This document shows, piece after piece, positions 52,532 to 62,039 of a DNA stretch of 64,000 bases. Within the stretch, counting starts at the first letter, position 1. The number at the start of each line of letters is the position of its first letter. The DNA is from Blattamonas nauphoetae (taxonomy: Eukaryota; Preaxostyla; Oxymonadida), in assembly GCA_033064195.1 (NCBI GenBank), contig JARBJD010000239.1:52534-116533 (forward strand), given 5' to 3'. The notes beneath the pieces are model-generated. The model saw nothing but the letters and a program-made list of their open reading frames with translations. It was not told where the DNA came from and did no database searches. A program made the translations under genes and the position numbers.

Positions 52532-53969
52532 AGATGATGATGACATAATACCAATTTCACAGATGCAGGATCCAATAGAGAGAAATCCCTTCTTCACACC
52601 AACTGCGTCCAACCACCCAGTGAGGGAGATCAGACAGAATGAACCGACGACACAGCAAGTGCTCAATAAGTTGGCACAAATGAAAGGATTGTTTGATCAT
52701 CAACAGAGAAACGATTCAGAAGATGAACAGATCAAAGCTGAGAACTCAATAATGAAAAATCAAAAGCAGATGGAACACTATATTACATCACACATTCTGG
52801 ATGCAAATAAAATGAACAGAGACACATTCGTTCGAGCCTCGATAAACAGAAAGATTGCGAACGAAGATCTTGACTTCATTCTGACTCACACAAAACAAAT
52901 CCCATTCGGAGGAAGATCATTTCAGGATTGGTATGAGGAATTTGATCACAGATGGAGTGTAGCACATCCGAGGAAAATTCAGAGAGAAAAAGGAGGTGAT
53001 GCGATGAGAATTGATCCTCCAATGATTCCAAAAACAACGGAAAAAATAGTGTATCCATTTCGATCAAAAATGCAGTTCATGTCGAAAGCAATTACAGGTG
53101 ATCCACAGAAGACATCAGACAAAAAGGTTCCACAGAATTGTGATCGACCATACTTTTCTCCCAAGTTCGGATCATGGGAAATTGATCTCGTTTTCATTCA
53201 ATCACCAACGTCGAAAACAGTTCTACAGATTTACCTCTTCGCAATGAACATCAACACTAAGTACCTTGTAGTAATTCCTGTACTGGATAAATCATGGAGC
53301 AAAGTCAAGACTGCAATCAATGACCTGATTAATAATCGTGGCGTTCATGTCAACAACATTCGAGGTGATGGAGAAGCAGCATGGACAAGTGGAGAAGCAT
53401 CAGAGTTTTTCAAGGATCAGAATGTCAGCACATATTTCACAAGCTCACCATTTACAAATCACAATCGAATTGTCGACAGAGTGATCAGAACAATCAGAGA
53501 TGGATTCCAAGACAATGCGACACAAATGGCAAATCATTCGATGATGAATCAGATGGTGGAATACTATAACATGACTCCGCATCGAGCGTACTGGAATAAA
53601 TTCACTCCACAACAAGCACAAAACAATCGTGAAATCGAAGCACTGTACATCTCCAGTTGTGAAGAACAATTGAAGGCCATCCAAAGACAGCAGACAACTC
53701 AGATGTTTTGGAAATACAAACCAGGAAACATTCTGTTGATTCATCTTGATCTGGACAAGACTGTTGCTAAATTTCAGAAGAAGCGAAGACAGTTTCAATT
53801 TGTGGGGAAATTCATCGAATACAAACACGGTAATGTTGTAGCTACTCTACTGAATGGTCTCACTTGTCTGTCAAAGGTTGTCTACGTTCCAATCCAACAC
53901 ACGAAGTTCCATGCAGACTCTATTGACGACTTAACTCCAGAGTTCATTGCTGAATTTAATCTAGCGTAG
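51975..53969 (+). CDS. INT: Retroviral-type (RVE) integrase, DD35D
   Basis: The 664-aa protein inserts viral DNA into the host genome. The catalytic core lies at about 395-520: D404 (SWEIDLVFI), D465 (NIRGDGEAAW) and, 35 residues later, D501 (NRIVDRVIRTIRD) where nearly all relatives have Glu. The H.RIV.R.IRT.R helix is otherwise typical. The C-terminal part (FWKYKPGNILLI ... FVGKFIEYKHGNVVATLL) resembles the SH3/chromo-like tail that follows Polinton integrases. The N-terminal 350 residues are unusual: an acidic run of consecutive Asp and Glu encoded by a GAT microsatellite, and an SPRVRSPAEARP peptide also found in a small viral protein. It starts only 23 bp after the polymerase stop. Confidence 0.9.
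52317..52355 (+). repeat. Viral short dispersed repeat, copy 1
   Basis: CTCTCACCAAGAGTTCGAAG and the following GCAGAGGCAAGACCA recur at 57229-57267 and, in part, at 59582-59614. Confidence 0.75.
52491..52544 (+). repeat. GAT trinucleotide microsatellite in the integrase gene
   Basis: About 17 near-perfect GAT/GAA units encode an Asp/Glu run. In-frame length variation between copies would be expected. Confidence 0.9.
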
Positions 53970-54035
53970 TGCGATCTTCGATCTGAGAACTTTGTTCGTT
54001 TTCAATAATGTTTCCAATATTTTTATTTCATTTAA

Positions 54036-54395
54036 ATGACATCACTGAAAATATTAGAACCGTTTGATCCAGAACAAAAGGAGTTCACAAACATCCACGA
54101 CTTTCAGAGATACTTGGAGAAGAATAAAAAAGAACTAAATGAGTACACAACACAGAAACTGAATAGGATGATCCAAATTGATGGATATAGAATAACAAAA
54201 ATAAGAGGTGAGATTGCACTGAGGAAAAGATATGTCGATGCTTCCACTTCTCCTAATTCATTCTCGATTGATCAGAGACTTTCAGACATTGAAGAATCAA
54301 TTCGAGCGTTGACAGATACTCTCAGCATGAGACTTCGAAGTCTTGACGAGACCGTTGGGAATTTGATTCAAGAATTAACAGACCCTTCTGATTAG
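54036..54395 (+). CDS. Small coiled-coil viral protein, 119 aa
   Basis: Preceded by the T-rich start motif. The protein is Glu/Lys/Arg-rich with a predicted C-terminal coiled coil (FSIDQRLSDIEESIRALTD, then LRSLDETVGNLIQELTD). Its last 21 bp overlap the 3' end of the convergent ATPase gene. No family recognised. A structural or scaffold role is possible but unproven. Confidence 0.65.
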   Translation: MTSLKILEPFDPEQKEFTNIHDFQRYLEKNKKELNEYTTQKLNRMIQIDGYRITKIRGEIALRKRYVDASTSPNSFSIDQRLSDIEESIRALTDTLSMRLRSLDETVGNLIQELTDPSD

Positions 54396-55220
54396 TCCTT
54401 CTTTGTTGATCTCTGTCAGAGCAACTCCATCAGTGTTGTATCGAAGAATGACTGCTTCACATTTTTGTTTTCGTTGGTAGACATTCCAGAACTGTCGAAT
54501 ATCTATTGGTGAGTTCAACTGAGGATAGACTCGACTGATTCGTTCTTTGTTGAATCCTCCAAAGATCCACATCGAATCAATGTTTGACTTCATGTCTGCT
54601 GACAAACTGAAGAGCTCATGCATCGTCAGAAAGAACGTGAATTTCGGTTGTCGATTCTCCAGTAGTAAATCCATCATTGTCATTCTATTTTTGGATGCTC
54701 TACGTTCACCAAGGATCCTACGACAGTCATCGAGGAGGATAATCGTTTGGAGATTCTTCACTGAGAAGTCATCAATGTACAGTGAGTCAAAGAGATTCTC
54801 TCTGCATTCATCAGTGATTCTGTTTTGCCACTGATTGTCAATAATCTCTTCATAAGCAGCTTTTGATTCAGAGAGTTCCAACAGAAATGGAAGTGCATCA
54901 TCGTATTTGACTTTCACATAAGGAACGTTCAGTATTGGTTTGAATTTATCGAATGTTGGATCAATGTTCTTATCAGAGACGAAGACGAACAAGTGAAACA
55001 GTTCATTTCTGACTTGAACATTCTGGAGCTTGGCAACCTCTCGAAGAGCATTGAATGTTTTTCCACTTCCTCTGTTTCCAACAAGGACATTGACACTGTT
55101 GCGATTGAAATTCAAGTCTGGATGAATCTGTGATTGCACTTCATGAGAAACATTCCTATTTGATGCTTCACTCAATTTTGCATTCACATAGGCTATAAGC
55201 GATAACGGAGATTGCTTCAT
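54375..55220 (-). CDS. ATP: FtsK/HerA-type genome-packaging ATPase
   Basis: The 281-aa product has Walker A GNRGSGKT (48-55) and Walker B IILLDD (D164, D165), and it ends with the short C-terminal strand region of A32-like packaging ATPases of Polintons, virophages and NCLDVs. It powers DNA entry into the capsid. It is the only intact minus-strand gene of the element and is divergent from the 55282 gene across a 61-bp shared upstream region, which on this side lacks the T6AT5 motif and has TATATTTTAATT instead. Confidence 0.9.
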   Translation of the reverse strand: MKQSPLSLIAYVNAKLSEASNRNVSHEVQSQIHPDLNFNRNSVNVLVGNRGSGKTFNALREVAKLQNVQVRNELFHLFVFVSDKNIDPTFDKFKPILNVPYVKVKYDDALPFLLELSESKAAYEEIIDNQWQNRITDECRENLFDSLYIDDFSVKNLQTIILLDDCRRILGERRASKNRMTMMDLLLENRQPKFTFFLTMHELFSLSADMKSNIDSMWIFGGFNKERISRVYPQLNSPIDIRQFWNVYQRKQKCEAVILRYNTDGVALTEINKEGLIRRVC

Positions 55221-55281
55221 TTGTGATTTAACTCTAATTAAAATATACTTTTGGTTTTTTTATTTTGTATGAAAACACACA

Positions 55282-56244
55282 ATGTCACAAAAGATAGTGT
55301 ACGTTCAACCACAAAGAAAAGCACCGGCGAAGAAACCAAGAATGAGATACGGACCGGAGACTCAAGCAGCATTGAAACGAATCTATGCCGACGATGATAT
55401 TCAAACCAGACGCAATGATGCTCTGTGTAGTCTTCCATCAGCGTTAGAATACATCAAGAGAACTGGACGAAATTGGACTGCGAAAATAGAACAATATGGA
55501 CAAGTTCCTGATGTGATGGTCTACGATAATGATACTGGAGATCTGATTGCAGTCAATGGTGCTATGCTAACTCCATACTACAGCAGACCAGTCAAAGAGA
55601 CATACTACGCCATGAATCCAACACCAGACATGCGAAGACAGAAACCATACACATCATTCAATCAAGAGAATGGAAGGAGAATCAAAGCTGTACATCGGAA
55701 TTTCCTCAAAAATGGAACATACGATTTACCAACCAATTATCGAGACATCAGCTATGAAGAGATGAAGACTAAACGATCTCAACAACCACATGCAATAATG
55801 AAGAGAGCTGTTGGTGAACACATGACAAACACATTGGGAATAACTCGTGCAAATCGAAGCAATCCAGCTGATCCCAGCAAGAATGTGTTAGACAATATGG
55901 TGTTCAATTCAATTCAATCACAGATTGCATCACTGATGTGGGATCAATGGCTTCATGATCATGTTCAGGACTACAATCCCAGTATGAAACAAAAGAAAGC
56001 CTTCAAAGATCAGATCTATCCAGTGTTTCTCCAAATGATCACTCAAGATACAACTTATTTATCGGAATACTGTACTCGCTATTCAACTCACATATCAACA
56101 GAAGTTAATAAACTGAAAGCCAAAGCATTCAAAACAGTCCCAGATGATGATATCAGTGGATACCAATCTGAAATGCCTGGATATTATCGATTTGCACAGT
56201 TGGACAGTTCTGGAATGGGAGCTATAGATCGAGCAGAAATGTGA
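55282..56244 (+). CDS. Viral protein of unknown function, 320 aa (candidate virion protein)
   Basis: Intact frame. The N-terminus is basic (RKAPAKKPRMRYG). The middle has TGDLIAVNGAMLTPYYSRPV and the rest is helical with many Gln and Tyr. There is no membrane segment, zinc site or recognised domain. Its place between the packaging ATPase and capsid genes suggests a structural or morphogenesis role. An ATG in another frame at 55269 is ignored because it gives no protein. Confidence 0.7.
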   Translation: MSQKIVYVQPQRKAPAKKPRMRYGPETQAALKRIYADDDIQTRRNDALCSLPSALEYIKRTGRNWTAKIEQYGQVPDVMVYDNDTGDLIAVNGAMLTPYYSRPVKETYYAMNPTPDMRRQKPYTSFNQENGRRIKAVHRNFLKNGTYDLPTNYRDISYEEMKTKRSQQPHAIMKRAVGEHMTNTLGITRANRSNPADPSKNVLDNMVFNSIQSQIASLMWDQWLHDHVQDYNPSMKQKKAFKDQIYPVFLQMITQDTTYLSEYCTRYSTHISTEVNKLKAKAFKTVPDDDISGYQSEMPGYYRFAQLDSSGMGAIDRAEM

Positions 56245-56287
56245 ATTTAAAAACATTAATATATATTTTTTATTTTTATAGAAAGTG

Positions 56288-56878
56288 ATGCAACCAATTC
56301 TAAGTTGTCAATTTACAAAACACACAAGTTCTTCTTCAGTACCAACATCAATCACCAACAATGTCATCATCGAGGATAGGAGCAAAGCTGGTGTAGATAA
56401 TAGAGGATCGAAGATGGAGATGGAAAGAGTGTGCTCTGAACCTGTGGTCACTAATGAACGTGGAGCTTACGATCCACCACTGGAGACATATCCATCAGCC
56501 CCCATTCAGAGTCGTTCTATTCCACTCCGAGAATATACATCAAACATTTCAGCATTCAAAGATCAGTTATTGCTCGTCTACAAGAATGCATTTGCCTGTG
56601 AAAAGAAACTACTGAATAATCTCATTGAACCTTCGAAGAAACTGATCACAAACCAAAGTGATTTATGTGCGCTGATTGCGACTCTCACTGGGATTAATGA
56701 TGTGGTGATCGAACTGGATGATTTGTCTGATAAGTGTCTATGTCTGAATAAACTCCCAATCTTTCGAACCATTTTCAAGATCCTCGTTGGAGGAAAAGAT
56801 ATGAGCATTGCCTATAACGAAGCATACAACACTATTCTCAATTATGGCATTTCTCTGACGAAAGCGATACCCCGTTAG
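56288..56878 (+). CDS. Viral protein of unknown function, 196 aa
   Basis: Starts at the ATG immediately after the T-rich motif. The N-terminal third is polar and probably disordered (SSSSVPTSITNN). The C-terminal part is helical with four Cys (LDDLSDKCLCLNKLPIFRTI). Ends TAG. A GC-balanced hairpin-like AGAAATCTCTTCTGAGATTT follows the stop and may act as a 3' end signal. No family recognised. Confidence 0.65.
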   Translation: MQPILSCQFTKHTSSSSVPTSITNNVIIEDRSKAGVDNRGSKMEMERVCSEPVVTNERGAYDPPLETYPSAPIQSRSIPLREYTSNISAFKDQLLLVYKNAFACEKKLLNNLIEPSKKLITNQSDLCALIATLTGINDVVIELDDLSDKCLCLNKLPIFRTIFKILVGGKDMSIAYNEAYNTILNYGISLTKAIPR

Positions 56879-56991
56879 GGCAGAAATCTCTTCTGAGATT
56901 TTTTCCCCGCTAAAATTATAAATGAATTGTATTTTTTATTTTTACTTAAATAGACTTCGTCTCTTCAACACAATTTCTCAAAATTGCATAA

Positions 56992-57336
56992 ATGGCACCA
57001 GGAAGTTTCAACAAACTCAAAAATATCGGCAAGCAATTCTTTCAATTCATCAAACCTCTAGCTCCAACATTACTGCAAGTCGGTGGTGGATTGCTCTCTC
57101 AAACGAACAGTAAATTCGGACAAACAGCAGGTGGAATACTCAATGGATTAGGAGGAATGATGGACGTTTATCAACACAATAAGGCGATCAATCGTCAACA
57201 AAAACCACAGATGATCGAGTACGAACCACTCTCACCGAGAGCTCGAAGCCTTGCAGAGGCAAGACCACGAAATGGACGATACTCCAATGACGATTTGCCA
57301 CTCTCGTCAAATTCCAAAATTCAATTCAAAGGATAA
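56992..57336 (+). CDS. Small virion-type protein with amphipathic N-terminus, 114 aa
   Basis: MAPGSFNKLKNIGKQFFQFI starts a basic amphipathic helix. A Gly-rich hydrophobic region follows (LLQVGGGLLSQ, GGILNGLGGMM), then a polar tail with LSPRARSLAEARP, a peptide shared with the integrase. The layout recalls membrane-active minor capsid proteins of adeno-like viruses, but that is inference from composition. The T-rich motif lies about 40 bp upstream of this ATG, farther than for the neighbours. Paralogue of the next gene. Confidence 0.7.
   Translation: MAPGSFNKLKNIGKQFFQFIKPLAPTLLQVGGGLLSQTNSKFGQTAGGILNGLGGMMDVYQHNKAINRQQKPQMIEYEPLSPRARSLAEARPRNGRYSNDDLPLSSNSKIQFKG
57229..57267 (+). repeat. 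Viral short dispersed repeat, copy 2
   Basis: In the same reading phase as copy 1, so both encode L-S-P-R-x-R-S-x-A-E-A-R-P. Confidence 0.75.
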
Positions 57337-57374
57337 AAATTCACTAGTAATCAGATTTTTTTATTTTTATTAAA

Positions 57375-57674
57375 ATGGCACCAGGTTGGTTATCAAAATT
57401 AGCAGCAGTTGGCAAAAACATACTCAGAGTTGGAGCTCCATTTCTGAATCTCATTCCCTTCGTTGGACCACTTATTTCGAAGGTTGCACAGACGGGTGTT
57501 GAGATGATTCCAGATGTGAAGTCGGATCAACAAATCCATGCAGAAAAGATGGCACAATATGAGCAAGCAACGAATGAAGGAAACACAGCAGTAGCGAACA
57601 AGCTCAGAGGCGAAATACTGAAGCTAGAAGAAAAGCTGAAACCGAAAGCGAAGAAACCAAAAAAGAAAAAGTAA
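57375..57674 (+). CDS. Small virion-type protein with amphipathic N-terminus, 99 aa
   Basis: MAPGWLSKLAAVGKNILRVG parallels the start of the previous protein. A hydrophobic stretch (FLNLIPFVGPLISKV) and a coiled, strongly basic C-terminus ending KPKAKKPKKKK follow. A Lys tail of this kind could bind DNA, so the protein may link genome and capsid or act on membranes (inference). Start directly after the T-rich motif. Confidence 0.7.
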   Translation: MAPGWLSKLAAVGKNILRVGAPFLNLIPFVGPLISKVAQTGVEMIPDVKSDQQIHAEKMAQYEQATNEGNTAVANKLRGEILKLEEKLKPKAKKPKKKK

Positions 57675-57695
57675 CTAGAGTTAAAGCATAAATGT

Positions 57696-57715
57696 AATTT
57701 TTTATTTTTGTTAAA
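57696..57715 (+). promoter_or_regulatory. Viral T-rich start motif (best example)
   Basis: ATTTTTTATTTTTGTTAAA directly precedes the capsid ATG. Close matches to TTTTTTATTTTT within about 40 bp of the start precede the genes at 46590, 47127, 47560, 51975, 54036, 55282, 56288, 56992, 57375, 59663 and 62040, usually with (T)AAA just before ATG. Host genes in the window do not share it. A promoter with nearly leaderless transcripts is the simplest reading. Confidence 0.7.
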
Positions 57716-59578
57716 ATGAACTCGCATATAACACATCTGACAAACAAAAGAACCGGAGCATCATCACTGACTGGAAATACCACTGGAAGGATAGAATACA
57801 CACGAGATGACATTGGCCAAATACAACAGCAACTCATGTCTGAACATCACATTAATTACCTCATGAATGATGGAGCTCACAGTACTTCTATTCAAGAATT
57901 GAAACCATCAGAGAATGCACGATTCTACACAGGACAAGAGATAATCATTCCGTTGACTGGTAATCAAGACATTTGTCAAATTGATGATTCCTTCATTACG
58001 TTCACGATGACAGCAACATTGAGACTCAATAATTGGCAAACTACAGCTGGTAAGGTTGGATCGTACATGAATGAGAGGATATTCATCTTCGTTGGACTCA
58101 AGCATTCAGCATCAATCTTTCGTGACCTTACTGTACTTCACAACAATCAGAGAATCATCAGCACAACAAACAATGATGTATCAATGGAGTCTCACATCTA
58201 CAATATGATCAAACCAAAGAGTCAATTGGAGAATCGAAAACATTGTCACACACCTTGGCAGAATGCATGGAATCATGATGAATCGGTTGCTGGTGTTTAT
58301 ATTCCACTTTCTGATTTCACAACAACATCTGGAACAGGAGTGTTTCAAGACACTATAGATGTGCCAATTCGTGTGTCAATCAATCTGGAAGATCTTCTCA
58401 TTTTCTCAGGGATGACTGACTATCCAAGATGCCTCTTTGGAGATCTGAAATTGAGTGTTCACATGAATGAAGATGCGTTTGTTTGTTGTTCTGTAAATCC
58501 TGAACTCACTTTGATAAATACACTATCATCACTCGTAACTGGAACAGCAGCAGCACCAACTATTAAAGCAGCAATTCTCAATTGTATTCAACATCGTCCA
58601 TATTTCTTGAACAATCTTGTCACCTCATGCACAAAGAACTTCGTTCAAATTGGTCAATCATTTCTGCAACCAACAGTTACAAAAGACATTGTTTGTTCAA
58701 CAGCCAATGTCGTGACAACAGAACCAGAATATGTGGATCAGTACATCTCATTAAATGTCACAAACTATCGGATTGATGATGTGTATTGCATGAGTGCTGG
58801 ATACAAAATGAAAGATGGTGCGAAAGAGAATCTGAAGCAGATGTACACAAATCGTCCTGGAACAATTCCCGCAGAAAAGATCTCATTCTATCCATTTCAG
58901 AAGGCACCAACAGCAACAGGAATTGATTGTACTCAGCAAATGGTAGTGGTGAATGCAAAGGATACTATGCTTCTCTTCCGTCATTACGACAATGAAGTCA
59001 CTTGCTTCCACAATCCAATGCAGAAGAACATCCAAGTGACTTTACAAAACAGGTATTATCCAGAACAACCGACTACAACTATTGGAGCTCGCTTCTATCA
59101 ATTCGCATTATCGACTCTCAATCTCGATTCGTACCTTGCTGTTCCAGATGATTTGGAGCGATCACTGACGGATTCTCTTGTCGAAGCTAAACTCACTGGT
59201 GATGGTACATATCCAAATGAAACAATGACAAGAGTTCGTCCAGTTCATGACAATACTGACTTTCTTCTGTGCTTTCCTACTCAAAGAAGTGGATGTCCAA
59301 CAAACTGTAATGATTCGATCAGTTCCAGAGGTGTGAATGCTGCAGTCACTTTAAGATCACATCCAATCTATCAAGGCAATCTAGACACATACTATAATGT
59401 TTACAACCCAAGTCAAAGTGGTGGTGATATGACAACATTTACACATCCTCCAGCACCGATTCTAGCAACCACTGCAACGACATGGTGGGTCTTACGATTC
59501 AGCAATGGTGAACCCAAAGTTGAGTACTATCCAAATCACACATTGAAAGCATTGCACAAAGATTTAGGAATCATGTAG
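57716..59578 (+). CDS. MCP: Major capsid protein, double jelly-roll
   Basis: The 620-aa protein has the order and strand pattern of Polinton/virophage major capsid proteins: QEIIIPLTGNQDICQIDDSF near the N-terminus (first jelly-roll entry), FRDLTVLHNNQRI, YIPLSDF with VPIRVSINLEDLL, CLFGDLKLSVHMNEDAFV closing the first roll, a second roll, and a C-terminus with HPIYQGNLDTYY and PPAPILATTATTWWVLRF. Such proteins trimerise to build an icosahedral shell. The frame is intact. A degraded paralogue follows 84 bp downstream. Confidence 0.88.
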   Translation: MNSHITHLTNKRTGASSLTGNTTGRIEYTRDDIGQIQQQLMSEHHINYLMNDGAHSTSIQELKPSENARFYTGQEIIIPLTGNQDICQIDDSFITFTMTATLRLNNWQTTAGKVGSYMNERIFIFVGLKHSASIFRDLTVLHNNQRIISTTNNDVSMESHIYNMIKPKSQLENRKHCHTPWQNAWNHDESVAGVYIPLSDFTTTSGTGVFQDTIDVPIRVSINLEDLLIFSGMTDYPRCLFGDLKLSVHMNEDAFVCCSVNPELTLINTLSSLVTGTAAAPTIKAAILNCIQHRPYFLNNLVTSCTKNFVQIGQSFLQPTVTKDIVCSTANVVTTEPEYVDQYISLNVTNYRIDDVYCMSAGYKMKDGAKENLKQMYTNRPGTIPAEKISFYPFQKAPTATGIDCTQQMVVVNAKDTMLLFRHYDNEVTCFHNPMQKNIQVTLQNRYYPEQPTTTIGARFYQFALSTLNLDSYLAVPDDLERSLTDSLVEAKLTGDGTYPNETMTRVRPVHDNTDFLLCFPTQRSGCPTNCNDSISSRGVNAAVTLRSHPIYQGNLDTYYNVYNPSQSGGDMTTFTHPPAPILATTATTWWVLRFSNGEPKVEYYPNHTLKALHKDLGIM

Positions 59579-59581
59579 AGA

Positions 59582-59614
59582 CTCTCATCGGGGGTTCGAA
59601 GCCTCTGGCGAGAC
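59582..59614 (+). repeat. Viral short dispersed repeat, copy 3 (non-coding)
   Basis: Lies just after the capsid stop codon, CTCTCATCGGGGGTTCGAAG, then diverges. Because it is outside a gene, the repeat seems conserved as DNA as well as protein. Confidence 0.55.
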
Positions 59615-59662
59615 AAAACAGTAAAAGAAATTATTGATATTGTATTTTTTATTTTTCTATAA

Positions 59663-61952
59663 ATGAGAAGTTTCAGATCAAATCAATCCAAACCAACATC
59701 GACATTAATTGAGCAAATCGAAGTGCAATCATATCTGCCAAAACAGTGGGATTCAGAACCTCACATCTACTCCATTCAAGAAGTTCATCCAACGAATCCT
59801 CCTATGCCATGCAGAATTGGAGATGAGATTGAAGTTCCATTGTGTTGTCATGGTCATGATGTGACTGAGTTTGCGAAGAGTCATTTGCGTATCGATCTCA
59901 CGATTACAGTTCCATATGACAAACCACAACAATGGGGGAAAAGTAGTATATCTTACTTCGGAATGTTCTACGGTTTCAAGTCATCATCAGATGCAATTCG
60001 AGATATGAGATTGGTGGACAGTAAAGGAAACATCATTGACAATTCACTCCTGAATAATCATGTTCACAAATCATTTCTGTATCACACTTTCAAGTCATAT
60101 GAAGAGAAAAACAACATGAGACACTGCTACAGTCTTTTGAAAATGTTCAGAGAATGGATCCAAGTGTGTGTGGAGCATATTTATTACCAATGGATGGTAC
60201 AGAAACCTCCTATCCGTTAACCATTCCTCTTGTAATACCATTTGTGAATCTCCTTCCACTGAGTACCTTCGATCAGTATCCGAATTCAATCTTTGGCAAT
60301 TTACGTTTACGATTTCATTTAACGACTGATTCACTTGTGTATTGTCCCATTCGAGCATCAACTGTCATTCAAAAACGATACAACAAAATACGATACCCCT
60401 CGTGCCGTGCCGATTGATACTTTTGTTCAACGAGGTTATCTTCAGATGATGCAAGATGGAGAATTGTCATTTTTAACTATGGAGTTTACGCAAATTGGGA
60501 ACCCAGTTCTACAATGTGAAAGACATAGAGGACCTAACCACGTCGGAAGGAACAGCATCAAAGGATTCGAATTGGGATTGGATAGAACCTAAACAGACAA
60601 CTTCCACTGTTCTTTCTTCATCAGTTGATAATAGATCCACTCAAAACCCGGAATTTCTCTAAACCCGGAACATGGGGGTTGAAAGATACATATTGGGCAA
60701 ACTAAGAAAAAAATAAAATTTGAGAATAATAGACCGACGCAAATCAGAGAAACCCTCAAAATACTGTATACAGCAATGCCTACATTTTTCTCAACTTTTG
60801 GATCGTTCTCCACAACCAGCCATCCGTTTTGCACACAAATAAAGTGCATTGTTATCGTAAACATCTCGACAAAAGCTGCTCAAAAATGAAAGATATTTTT
60901 TCTAAGACTTTTTTCTCGAGAAAAATATGGGTTTTTTCTATTTTCCCAAATATCCAGTATTTTTTCTCCAATGTTTTCTCAAATTGTTCGTTTCATCAAA
61001 AAACGTTTTGTGAAAATTTTCATCAAAATCAGTTCACAGGTTGTGAAGATATGACCAGTTCTCCTGATTCAAACAGGTCCAAAGAGGTATTTTGAGGGTT
61101 TCTCTGATTTGCGTCGGTCTATAATTCTCAAATTTTATTTTTTCTTAGTTTGCCCAATATGTATCTTTCAACCCCATGTTCCGGGTTTAGGAGAAATTCC
61201 GGGTTTTGAGTGGATCTATAAAGTCGCTTCAATTTGTTACGGATATCAAGTGACAGAGGCAACGAAACAATCACTCTTCAACACTTACTCAAAACTGTAT
61301 GTCATCAAAGCAGAAAGAATTGACACACAATCATTTCAATCAAAAGCAACAGCGATGGGAGTGAGATCAAACATCAGCATCAAGCTCAACAATCTCATGA
61401 ATCTAATGTGTGCTTATTCCTGAAAGACCAAACGAGTGTACAGTCTTTCGCAATCCTCAATATGTTGGTCTATTCGAAATGCTTGGATCCAACTTTCCCA
61501 ATTTCCCGATGTCAACAAACTCACCAGAGTTCTATCAAATGATGATGGTGAATGGTGATTTCATTGGTTGTTCTGCAACGGAAGAGTTTGAGAATTCCAT
61601 TTGTGAACCTCGCATTTGGGACAAAGGTAGTTTGGAAGATATAAAAAGGTACAAGAAAATTAAACCCTTCACAGATGCAACTTGTTTCACATTCATGGTT
61701 CCAACTGATCGAAGTGAAATTGCTGGTGGTGAAGAAGGTATTTCGACAGCAGAATCAGTCAACATTGTCTTCAGAGGATCACCAATCAATCAAGGTGAAC
61801 TGGATCCATATTTTACCTCAACTCCAGAAGGTCCTCCTCCACCAATTTTGGCATTACATCAAGCTACATACTGGCTGTTCTGGATTGAGAATGGACAACC
61901 ACGAGTGCGATATGTCATTGATCGTCGACTCAAGAAGCGCATGAAGAAGTGA
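59663..61952 (+). pseudogene. Second double-jelly-roll capsid paralogue, frameshifted and interrupted
   Basis: The segments parallel the first capsid protein: DEIEVPLCCHGHDVTEF, AIRDMRLVDSKGNII, PLTIPLVIPFVNLLPLS with SIFGNLRLRFHLTTDSLVY, then after an insertion YGYQVTEATKQSLF, and FRGSPINQGELDPYF with PPPPILALHQATYWLF at the C-terminus. The reading frame changes near 60140, near 60370 and near 61410, and a 583-bp MITE sits at 60634-61216. Overall identity to the first capsid protein is low, so the duplication is old and the paralogue probably had its own role (a second hexon-like or vertex protein). Inactive in this copy. Confidence 0.78.
60634..61216. mobile_element. MITE inserted in the second capsid gene
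   Basis: About 130-bp terminal inverted repeats beginning GATCCACTCAAAACCCGGAA, bordered by TA on both sides (60632-60633, 61217-61218). The interior resembles the reverse complement of the host repeats at 41.0 and 43.4 kb (TTTTTGAGCAGCTTTTGTCG versus TTTTTTGAGCATCTTTTGTC). No coding capacity. Confidence 0.82.
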
Positions 61953-62039
61953 AGAGAGGTTCTTAATGCTTCGCATTTCTAAGATGACGAAGTCATTTTA
62001 CTAAATCATATATGATATTTTATTTTGAAGAAAACACAA

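Noticed and set aside
54547-54834. Plus-strand 95-codon frame opposite the ATPase
   Set aside because: Antisense shadow of the Walker B region with no upstream T-rich motif.
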